The notes under the pieces are model-generated. The model saw only the letters and a program-made list of their open reading frames with translations. It was not told the origin of the DNA and searched no databases. Below are positions 23,862-30,720 of a stretch of 64,000 nt of DNA, one piece after another (the first letter of the stretch is position 1; each line of letters begins with the position of its first letter). This stretch comes from CAWKCE01 sp032127035 (lineage in GTDB: Bacteria > Actinomycetota > Actinomycetes > JAHEKZ01): positions 682,001 through 746,000 of the forward strand of contig CAWKCE010000005.1 of NCBI GenBank assembly GCA_963848085.1. The letters run 5' to 3'. The position numbers and the translations under genes were made by a program.

Positions 23862-24562
23862 CACTGTCCACGTCGGCCGCCCCAGTCGGTACGCGTGCAG
23901 CGACGACGCGGGCGGTCCTCGGTGTCTACCCCAGCCTGCTCAGCTGGGGGGTGGCCGCCGCCTCGATCGCAGCCGCGACGGCGTTGGCGGCATGGAGGCG
24001 AGGTGACCTGGAAGGCACCGACTCGGCATTGTGGCTCCTCCGGATCGCTGGACTGGTTGTGGCTGCGGGCACGGTCGGGGTGTTGGACGATGCGTCGCGA
24101 AACGTGACGCAGGCGGTGGCGTTTCCCACGTGGGCCAGGACTGGCCTCCGCATGCTGGTGGCAGCTGCTCTCTTCGTTGCTGGCTGTCTGCCTGCCCTCG
24201 TTCTGGTGCAGACCGCGGTACCGCTGGGTGCAGCCTGGCCGGGGCTGGCACTCGAGCTGACCATGATCGAGGTGGTCGCCCTGGCCGTCACGCTGGGCCT
24301 GCAGCGCTGGGGGGACATCGCCGAGCCCGGGCAGTTCGGTGCCCTCGGCGTCGCGCTGGCTTTCCTGGGTGCAGTCGTCGCAAACAACTTCTGGCCGATC
24401 TTCACGACTCCCGGACCGGAGTGGGGGTCTGCCCACCTGCGCTGGGCCGCCACGGGAGTCGTCGGTGCGGTAGTCACCGTCGGCGCACTGCGTGACCCGG
24501 CCGCACTGCCCGTTCCTCGCCGTCTGCGATCGCTAGCCCTCGGGCGGCCCAGGACTCGGTGA
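23858..24562 (+). CDS. Multi-pass membrane protein of the ABC exporter operon
   Basis: A 234-residue hydrophobic protein with about six predicted helices (for example LLSWGVAAASIAAATALAAW, TGLRMLVAAALFVAGCLPAL, FGALGVALAFLGAVVANNFW). No catalytic motif is seen. Its ATG overlaps the permease stop, so it is the last gene of the sigma/anti-sigma/ABC operon and may be a second permease subunit. A strong inverted repeat 15 bases after its stop probably ends the transcript. Confidence 0.75.
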   Translation: MTLSTSAAPVGTRAATTRAVLGVYPSLLSWGVAAASIAAATALAAWRRGDLEGTDSALWLLRIAGLVVAAGTVGVLDDASRNVTQAVAFPTWARTGLRMLVAAALFVAGCLPALVLVQTAVPLGAAWPGLALELTMIEVVALAVTLGLQRWGDIAEPGQFGALGVALAFLGAVVANNFWPIFTTPGPEWGSAHLRWAATGVVGAVVTVGALRDPAALPVPRRLRSLALGRPRTR

Positions 24563-24576
24563 CGTCGGACGGCGAC

Positions 24577-24616
24577 GAGGCGGGTCCAGCCGACCGTGTG
24601 CCGGCGGACCCGCCTC
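24577..24616. terminator. Bidirectional hairpin terminator
   Basis: A perfect 11-bp stem (GAGGCGGGTCC / GGACCCGCCTC) with an 18-nt loop lies exactly between the convergent ABC operon and the protease gene. There is no long T-run, as is usual in actinobacteria. Confidence 0.75.
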
Positions 24617-24626
24617 GCTCTGCGAC

Positions 24627-25487
24627 CTAGGCGGCGGGCTTTAGCCCGTACGTCGCCAGCCAGCTCTGGACGACTGGGATGTCGACGCGCTGGTAGCCAC
24701 CGAGGTACCGGCAGTTGTAGGTGTAGCCGTAGCTGGTGTCAGCAACGAGGTAGCCGTCCTTGAACACCGGGCCACCGGAGTCGCCGAAGCAAGTTCCACC
24801 ACCACCGCGGGTATCGTTGATGTTTCCGTTCATCTGCAGGATCTGCGGCGTGAGCTTCTGCCCGACCGAGTCAGTGACGCGACGGATCAACGGGTAGGAC
24901 ATCGGCACGGGCTGTCCGGTGGTTCCGTTCAGCTTGCGCACCTCGGTGCCGTAGCCGACAACGGTGAACAGCGTGTGGTTCAGCTTCGGCTGCTTGAACT
25001 GGTTGAGGTAGTTCGTCGGCGCGAGCGGCGACGGGGCGATTCCAGCCACCGGCGAGTCGAGCACGATGACACCGACGTCGTTCCAGTTCTTCGTGTCGGT
25101 GAAGTTCGAGTAGTTGGGGTGCGTGTAGGCGGTACCCGACAGCAGGCCGGCAGCGGCCAGCTCGGTGGACGTGTAGCCAGCAGCAGGGTCGGCCGCCACC
25201 GGGAGCGGAGACGGACCGGTCTCGGCGATGAATGAGTCGAAGGTGACAGCAGTCTTGCCGACGGTGCCGTCGGTGCAGTGCGCCGCGGTGACCAGCACCG
25301 TCGGCGACGCCAGGGTGGCGCTGCACCGGTACCGGCCGGTCGCGTCGTAGAACACGATCATGGCGACGTTGGGGTGGCCGTCGCCGTCGGGCTCCCCGCC
25401 CGTGATGGCCAGGGCGGGTACCGCCGCGACCGACAGCAGGAGGGTGGTGACAGCAGCGCCGATCGCGGCGCGCAGTGGTCGTCTCAT
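24627..25487 (-). CDS. Secreted trypsin-like serine protease
   Basis: A 286-residue S1-family protease. A Sec signal peptide (about 1-27, ending VPALA) is followed almost at once by ITGGEPD, the mature N-terminus typical of trypsins. The catalytic triad is H70 (VTAAHC), D137 (NWNDVGVIVLD) and S237 (CFGDSGGPVF). Cys residues are placed for at least two disulfides. It would act outside the cell on proteins or peptides. It is a single gene, convergent with the ABC operon across a shared terminator. Confidence 0.92.
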   Translation of the reverse strand: MRRPLRAAIGAAVTTLLLSVAAVPALAITGGEPDGDGHPNVAMIVFYDATGRYRCSATLASPTVLVTAAHCTDGTVGKTAVTFDSFIAETGPSPLPVAADPAAGYTSTELAAAGLLSGTAYTHPNYSNFTDTKNWNDVGVIVLDSPVAGIAPSPLAPTNYLNQFKQPKLNHTLFTVVGYGTEVRKLNGTTGQPVPMSYPLIRRVTDSVGQKLTPQILQMNGNINDTRGGGGTCFGDSGGPVFKDGYLVADTSYGYTYNCRYLGGYQRVDIPVVQSWLATYGLKPAA

Positions 25488-25708
25488 CAGAAGAGGGGTC
25501 CTTGTTCGAGGGGTGGTTGGCAGTTGGCAGGCTAGCCGGGGTCCAACACCGTCGTGTCGGATTCAGGGAGCTGATACCCCGGGTGCCCGCCGTGGGGTCC
25601 GGGATGTCGGGCTTCTCCGGGTTCGCTGCCGTCTTGCGCTTCCGGCGTTGGTCCCGGTCGGCGCTACTGCGGGCATCCCCGGCCCCCGTCGGGGCATGCG
25701 CCGCGGCG

Positions 25709-25714
25709 TACGGT
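25709..25714 (+). promoter_or_regulatory. -10 hexamer TACGGT before a small reading frame
   Basis: TACGGT is followed by 6 nt and an ATG at 25721, the same spacing as the other leaderless-type promoters of this window. Confidence 0.35.
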
Positions 25715-25720
25715 CGTGGC

Positions 25721-25822
25721 ATGGACCGAGGCACCGACCGCGGGCGACAGATGTCGGCGGCGGCTGACGGTCCGGCTACGGGCGAAGCGCCACACCCGTC
25801 GTCGCATCGGAAGGGTGCCTGA
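25721..25822 (+). CDS. Possible 33-residue leader peptide upstream of the thioredoxin/NHL gene
   Basis: The frame runs from ATG 25721 (MDRGTDRGRQMSAAADG...) to a TGA 3 bases before the next gene's ATG at 25826. It is supported only by the leaderless-type -10 just upstream and by its tight spacing to the following gene, which lacks a clear ribosome-binding site and could be translated by re-initiation. The peptide has no recognisable motif. It may be chance. Confidence 0.3.
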   Translation: MDRGTDRGRQMSAAADGPATGEAPHPSSHRKGA

Positions 25823-25825
25823 GGC

Positions 25826-27628
25826 ATGGTTCGGCTGAGGGCACCGGAGCTGACGGGCCGGGCGTGGCTGAACACCGGCGGTCGCAACCTGTCGTTGGCG
25901 GACTTGCGCGGCAAGGTCGTGCTCCTGGACTTCTGGACCTTCTGCTGCGTGAACTGCCTGCACGTCCTGGACGAGCTGCGAGCCCTGGAGGAGAAGTACG
26001 CCGACGTGCTGGTGCTGGTCGGAGTTCACTCTCCGAAGTTCGTGCACGAGGCCGACCCGGCGGCACTGGCAGCCGCGGTGGAGCGCTATGGGGTGGAGCA
26101 CCCCGTTCTGGACGACCCTGATCTCGCGACGTGGCGGCAGTACGCCGTGCGCGCCTGGCCGACGTTGTCGGTGATCGACCCCGAGGGCTACGTCGTCGCG
26201 CAGCTGTCCGGGGAGGGTCACGGTCATGCCCTGGACGTCTTGGTCTCCGAGCTTGTCGAGTCGCACGAGACCAGCGGCACCCTGCACCGGGGACCAGGTC
26301 CCTACGTGCCCACCGCTCCCGAGCCGTCGACGCTCCGCTTCCCGGCCAAGGCGGTTGGGCTGGCGGGCGGGACTTTCCTCGTCGCCGACGCGGGAAACCA
26401 CTGCCTCACCGAGCTCGCCACCGACGGGGAGTCGTTGCTTCGCCGGATCGGCTCGGGCCAGCGGGGTCTGGCGGACGGATCGGCCGACGCAGCCTGCTTC
26501 AACGAGCCCAACGGTCTGTGCCTGCTGCCCGACGACGTTGCCCGTGACTGCGGGTACGACCTCGTCGTTGCCGACACCGTGAACCACTCGCTGCGCGGCG
26601 TCCGGCTCGACACCGGAGACGTCATGACCGTGGCCGGGACCGGCGAGCAGTGGATGCGCGGCGATGACACGTCCCGCCTCTCGTCCCCCTGGGACGTCAC
26701 CTGGTTCGACGGCCGTGTCGTCATCGCGATGGCGGGCATCCACCAGCTGTGGTCCTTTGACCCGACGTCAGGGGGGGTGGAGGTGCTGGCCGGCACCACG
26801 AGCGAGGGGCTGGTGGACGGCGAGGCCGAGCAGGCCTGGTTCGCGCAGACCTCCGGTCTTGCGTCCGACGGCGAGACATTGTGGTTCGTCGACTCGGAGA
26901 CGAGCAGTCTGCGTCGGCTGCGTAACGGCGTCGTGCACACGGAGGTAGGCCGAGGCCTGTTCGACTTCGGCCACGTCGATGGACCGGCGCGCGACGCGCT
27001 GCTGCAGCATCCGCTCGCGGTCGCCGTGCTGCCGGACCGCAGCCTTGCCGTGGCGGACACCTACAACGGGGCAGTCCGCCGGTTCGACCCGGCCAGCGGC
27101 ACGGTGACGACGGTGGCGTCTGACCTGCGTGAACCCAGCGGTCTGCTCGTCGACGGCGAGCACATCGTGGTTGTCGAGTCGAACGCCCACCGGTTGACAC
27201 GGCTGAGCCTGCCCGAGGCAGCGCTGGATGTTCCGGAGGCCGCCCACCGGACGCACCGGCCGGCGGCTGCCGTGGCTTCGGGGCAGCTGACGGTGGACGT
27301 CGTGTTCGTTCCGCCTCCGGGCCAGAAGCTCGACGACCGCTACGGGCCGGCGACGCACCTGGTCGTGTCCGCTTCGCCGCCGGAGCTCCTGGCCTCCGGT
27401 GCCGGGGCAGGAGTCGAGCTGCGTCGGACGGTCACGGTGAGCCCCGCTGTAGCGGAGGGAGTGCTGCACGTCAGTGTGCGGGCTGCGTCGTGCGACGGGA
27501 ACGACGTCGAGTTCCCGGCGTGCCACGTGCACCAACAGGACTGGGGCGTGCCCGTCGTTGTGTCCGAGGCCGGAGACCGGGAGCTGGTGCTCCTCCTGGC
27601 GGGCGTGCCGAGCGGGGGTGCGGCGTGA
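25826..27628 (+). CDS. Thioredoxin-like domain protein with NHL repeats (NHLRC2-like)
   Basis: A 600-residue protein with an N-terminal thioredoxin/TlpA-like domain (about 5-150; redox site FCCVNCLHVLDEL with C41/C44). A six-bladed NHL-type propeller follows at about 165-465, with repeated motifs such as FLVADAGNHCLTEL, LVVADTVNHSLRGV and LAVADTYNGAVRRF. A C-terminal beta domain (about 475-600) completes it. The order and the CCxNC site match NHLRC2-type proteins. No signal peptide is seen, so it is cytoplasmic. Function in bacteria is not established; a redox or scaffolding role is inferred. The next gene overlaps its end. Confidence 0.85.
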   Translation: MVRLRAPELTGRAWLNTGGRNLSLADLRGKVVLLDFWTFCCVNCLHVLDELRALEEKYADVLVLVGVHSPKFVHEADPAALAAAVERYGVEHPVLDDPDLATWRQYAVRAWPTLSVIDPEGYVVAQLSGEGHGHALDVLVSELVESHETSGTLHRGPGPYVPTAPEPSTLRFPAKAVGLAGGTFLVADAGNHCLTELATDGESLLRRIGSGQRGLADGSADAACFNEPNGLCLLPDDVARDCGYDLVVADTVNHSLRGVRLDTGDVMTVAGTGEQWMRGDDTSRLSSPWDVTWFDGRVVIAMAGIHQLWSFDPTSGGVEVLAGTTSEGLVDGEAEQAWFAQTSGLASDGETLWFVDSETSSLRRLRNGVVHTEVGRGLFDFGHVDGPARDALLQHPLAVAVLPDRSLAVADTYNGAVRRFDPASGTVTTVASDLREPSGLLVDGEHIVVVESNAHRLTRLSLPEAALDVPEAAHRTHRPAAAVASGQLTVDVVFVPPPGQKLDDRYGPATHLVVSASPPELLASGAGAGVELRRTVTVSPAVAEGVLHVSVRAASCDGNDVEFPACHVHQQDWGVPVVVSEAGDRELVLLLAGVPSGGAA

Positions 27629-28254
27629 CGAGCGAGCGGGCCCAGTACTGGGATGCGGTCTACGGCAGCAAGGCCGAGGACGCCGTGAGCTGGTTCCAGG
27701 AGTCGGCAGCCACGTCGCTGGAGCTGTTGGACGAGCTGGCGCTGCCGGCCGGAGCGCGTCTGGTGGATGTGGGTGGCGGAGCCTCCCGGCTGGTCGATGC
27801 GCTGCTCGACCGGGGTGGGTTCGAGCTGACGGTTCTGGACGTCGCGGTCGAGGGTCTGGCGCACGCGCGGGCTCGCCTGGGCGGCCGGGAGGAGTCGGTG
27901 TCGTGGGTCGTCGCCGACGTGACCCGTTGGCGACCGGCAGGGACGTACGACGTGTGGCACGACCGCGCGGTGTTCCACTTCCTGGGCGCCGAGGAGGACC
28001 GACGGCACTACGTCACAACGCTCAACGCCGCGGTCCGGCCGGGTGGTCATGTGGTCGTGGCGACCTTCGCCGAGGACGGACCCGAGCAGTGCTCGGGTTT
28101 GCCCGTGGTGCGCTACGACGCCGCTTCGTTGGCCGAGGCCCTCGGGCCGGGGCTGACGCCGGTGGCCTCACGACGCCAGGTGCACCGCACGCCATGGGGC
28201 GGGGAGCAGCCGTTCACGTGGCTGGCGCTCCGGCGGACGTCCGGGCTGTCCTGA
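27625..28254 (+). CDS. SAM-dependent methyltransferase
   Basis: A 209-residue class I methyltransferase. It has an N-terminal WDAVYGSKAEDAVSWFQ, a SAM-binding loop LVDVGGGASRLVDALL (motif I), an acidic end to strand beta2 (LTVLDVA), and the motif VWHDRAVFHFL, seen in small thiopurine/tellurite-type methyltransferases. The GTG start overlaps the stop of the thioredoxin/NHL gene, so the two are co-translated. Acceptor unknown. A dispersed 52-bp repeat begins 4 bases after its stop. Confidence 0.85.
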   Translation: MTSERAQYWDAVYGSKAEDAVSWFQESAATSLELLDELALPAGARLVDVGGGASRLVDALLDRGGFELTVLDVAVEGLAHARARLGGREESVSWVVADVTRWRPAGTYDVWHDRAVFHFLGAEEDRRHYVTTLNAAVRPGGHVVVATFAEDGPEQCSGLPVVRYDAASLAEALGPGLTPVASRRQVHRTPWGGEQPFTWLALRRTSGLS

Positions 28255-28257
28255 CCT

Positions 28258-28309
28258 CAGTGTGCGGTGTTTCGCCGCTAGGTCCGGGGCAGTGCGTCAA
28301 TGCGCCGGA
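28258..28309 (-). repeat. Dispersed 52-bp repeat, copy B (intergenic)
   Basis: Reverse-complement partner of 16201-16252, with 47 of 52 bases the same. It fills almost the whole gap between the convergent methyltransferase and acyl-CoA dehydrogenase genes. The first 27 nt could form a weak 5-bp stem (TCCGG/CCGGA). Confidence 0.85.
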
Positions 28310-28320
28310 GGGGTGGGGGG

Positions 28321-30150
28321 TTAGAAGGCGGACTCGGGGAGGGTCATGAGGTCGGTGCCGGTCGCCGCGGCGATCGTCCGCTGCGACGACAGCTGCGGGA
28401 GGACCTGCTGGGCGAACCAGCGGGCGGCGGCGACCTTGCCCTCGTAGAAGTCCCGGTCCCGGCCGGGGTCGCCGGCCAGGGCGGCCATGGCCACCTCGGC
28501 CTGTCGCAGCAGCAGCCAGCCGACGATCAGGTCGCCCATGGCGAACAGCAGGCGGGTGGTGTTCTGACCGACCTTGTACAGCTCCTCGACGTCCTCCTGC
28601 GATGCCATGGCGAACCCCGCCATGGTGCCGAGCATCCCCTGCACGTCCTCCAAGGCGGTGGCGAGAAGGGCCCGCTCGCCGGCGAGGGCGTCGTCGGTGC
28701 CGCCGCCTTTGGCCAGCTCGGCGATCTGCTCGCCGAGGGCGGTCACGGCCTGGAAGTTGTTGCGCACGATCTTGCGGAAGAACAGGTCCAGCCCCTGGAT
28801 GGCAGTGGTGCCTTCGTACAGCGTGTCGATCTTGGCGTCCCGGACGTACTGCTCCAGCGGGTAGTCCTGCAGGTAGCCGGACCCGCCGAAGCACTGCAGC
28901 GACTCCGAGCCGAGCAGCGCGTAGGACTTCTCCGAGCCGTACCCCTTGACGATCGGGAGCAGGAGGTCGTTCAGGGCGCTGTCGGCGGACGCGTCCTGAC
29001 CGGCGTGTTCCTTGACCTCCACGGTGTCCTGGATGGAGGCGGCGTAGAGCATCAAGGCGCGCAGGCCCTCGGCGTAGGCCTTCTGGGTCAGCAGCGATCG
29101 ACGGACGTCCGGGTGGTGGACGATCGTGACGCGGGGGGCAGTCTTGTCCAGCATCTGCGTGAGGTCGGCGCCCTGGACCCGCGTCTTCGAGTACTCGAGG
29201 GCGTTGAGGTAGCCCGTGGACAGCGTCGAGATGGCCTTGGTGCCGACCATCATCCGCGCGAACTCGATCACCCGGAACATCTGCGCGATGCCGTCATGCA
29301 CGTCCCCGACGAGCCAGCCCACCGCCGGCTCGTCCTCGCCGAAGGTCAGCTCGCAGGTGGTGGACACCTTGATGCCCATCTTGTGCTCGACGTTGGTGGC
29401 GTAGACGCCGTTGCGAGCGCCCAGCTCACCGGTCTCCCAGTCGACGAAGTACTTCGGAACGAAGAACAGCGACAGCCCCTTGGTGCCGGGTCCCGCGCCT
29501 TCCGGCCGCGCGAGCACGAGGTGGAAGATGTTGTCGCTCAGGTCGTGCTCGGCGGAGGTGATGAAGCGCTTGACGCCGGTGATGTGCCAGCTGCCGTCCT
29601 TCTGCTCGACTGCCTTCGTGCGGCCAGCGCCGACGTCGCTGCCGGCGTCCGGCTCGGTGAGAACCATGGTCGCGCCCCAGCCGCGCTCGGCGCACATCGT
29701 GGCCCACTTCTTCTGCTCGTCGGTGCCCAGCGCCCAGAACACGTGCGAGAACGCGGCGCCGGACGTGTAGAGGTGCACACCCGGGTTCGCGCCGAGAACC
29801 ATCTCGGCGATCGACCAGCGCATCGACGGTGGCGTCGCGGTGCCACCCATCTCCTCCGGCAGGTGGAGCTGGGTCCAGCCGGCGTCGACGTATGCGCGGT
29901 ACGACTTCTTGAACGACTCCGGCATCGTCACCGAGCGGGTCTGGGGGTCGTACACGGGCGGATTCCGGTCGCCGTCGGCGAAGGAGTCAGCCAGGACGCC
30001 CTCGGCCATCTCGGCAACCTCGGCCAGGATCGTCCGCGCGGTGTCCTCGTCCATCTCGGGGTACGGCGCAGTGCCGAGGACGCCTTGGCGGCCGAAGACC
30101 TCGAACAGGTTGAAGGTGATGTCGCGCAGGTTCGCCTGGTAGTGCCCCAT
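28321..30150 (-). CDS. fadE5: FadE5-type long acyl-CoA dehydrogenase
   Basis: A 609-residue acyl-CoA dehydrogenase, about 200 residues longer than the standard family, as in mycobacterial FadE5. It has the characteristic N-terminal MGHYQANLRDITFNLFEV, the FAD/substrate segment MVLTEPDAGSDVGAG, the catalytic glutamate in TLYEGTTAIQG and a long C-terminal helical domain. It catalyses the FAD-dependent first step of beta-oxidation; FadE5 enzymes accept a broad range of chain lengths. ATG with GGAGG. Two operator-like palindromes lie 30-70 bp upstream, suggesting fatty-acid-responsive repression. Confidence 0.92.
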   Translation of the reverse strand: MGHYQANLRDITFNLFEVFGRQGVLGTAPYPEMDEDTARTILAEVAEMAEGVLADSFADGDRNPPVYDPQTRSVTMPESFKKSYRAYVDAGWTQLHLPEEMGGTATPPSMRWSIAEMVLGANPGVHLYTSGAAFSHVFWALGTDEQKKWATMCAERGWGATMVLTEPDAGSDVGAGRTKAVEQKDGSWHITGVKRFITSAEHDLSDNIFHLVLARPEGAGPGTKGLSLFFVPKYFVDWETGELGARNGVYATNVEHKMGIKVSTTCELTFGEDEPAVGWLVGDVHDGIAQMFRVIEFARMMVGTKAISTLSTGYLNALEYSKTRVQGADLTQMLDKTAPRVTIVHHPDVRRSLLTQKAYAEGLRALMLYAASIQDTVEVKEHAGQDASADSALNDLLLPIVKGYGSEKSYALLGSESLQCFGGSGYLQDYPLEQYVRDAKIDTLYEGTTAIQGLDLFFRKIVRNNFQAVTALGEQIAELAKGGGTDDALAGERALLATALEDVQGMLGTMAGFAMASQEDVEELYKVGQNTTRLLFAMGDLIVGWLLLRQAEVAMAALAGDPGRDRDFYEGKVAAARWFAQQVLPQLSSQRTIAAATGTDLMTLPESAF

Positions 30151-30179
30151 GACCGTCCTCCGGGTGTGCTGAGCGCGTG

Positions 30180-30218
30180 CTACTGACGAGTAACTTCCAT
30201 GATGCTACTCATCGGTAA
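30180..30218 (-). promoter_or_regulatory. Tandem operator-like boxes and promoter of the fadE5-type gene
   Basis: Two 14-bp boxes, CTACTGACGAGTAA (30180-30193) and CTACTCATCGGTAA (30205-30218) on the plus strand, share the pattern TACT-N4-RGTA and are 25 bp apart. Between them, on the minus strand, is a -10-like TAGCAT. The design fits a TetR-type repressor of acyl-CoA metabolism; which one is unknown. Confidence 0.55.
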
Positions 30219-30285
30219 CTTCCGCAAGCAGGCAGTGGATCGGCATGGGTGTGGCGCCGGCCCCGGGGGCCACCGCGGCGCACAG

Positions 30286-30624
30286 TCAGCCGCCCGTGCC
30301 CACGAGCAGGGCGAACACGGTCACCACGATCAGCAGCCCGAGGCCACCGGCCAGCAAGGGGGCACCCCGCAGCCGGGGAAGCTCTGAGCCGGCGCGAATC
30401 GCGCGGTCGCTGGCTCGGAAGCGCCGGACTGCCCACGAGAGGAGCAGGACGGCGAAGCCAGCGAGACCCAGTGAGATCGCTGCCCGCAGCCACAACGGGT
30501 CGGTGTCGGGAGCCAGCCCGGCGACTGCGAGCCCAGCCGCGCCGACCGCCAAAGAGGTGCGCATCCACGCCAGGAAGGTGCGCTCGTTGGCCAGCAGGAA
30601 CCGGGAGTCCGGGGCGGTGGCCAT
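30286..30624 (-). CDS. DUF202 (YidH-like) small membrane protein
   Basis: A 112-residue protein with the DUF202 signature LLANERTFLAWMRTSLAVGA at its N-terminus and three hydrophobic helices (about 22-40, 48-67 and 91-111). The basic loop AVRRFRASDRAIRAG lies between helices two and three. Molecular role of the family is unknown. ATG 30624 is chosen; a GTG directly before it is also possible. It is a single gene between the fadE5-type gene and the MMPL transporter. Confidence 0.85.
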   Translation of the reverse strand: MATAPDSRFLLANERTFLAWMRTSLAVGAAGLAVAGLAPDTDPLWLRAAISLGLAGFAVLLLSWAVRRFRASDRAIRAGSELPRLRGAPLLAGGLGLLIVVTVFALLVGTGG

Positions 30625-30720
30625 CACGTCATCGTGTCAGGCCGTGAGCTGACCCATGCGCGACGGCGCGCCCCTCCGGCTTGACGCGGCGCCGCGGTCG
30701 CCCCGGGCTCGCCGGTGCTG

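Larger units (their letters stand above)
25488..25825. other. 338-bp intergenic region, mostly featureless
   Basis: This gap separates the divergent protease and thioredoxin/NHL genes. Apart from the leaderless-type small reading frame at 25721-25822 I see no gene. No strong hairpin or operator-like palindrome was noticed. Confidence 0.4.

Noticed and set aside
24620..24640. A further copy of the 52-bp dispersed repeat (shared GACCTAG... GCGGCG)
   Set aside because: Only about a dozen bases agree and they overlap the protease stop region; flanking sequence does not match.
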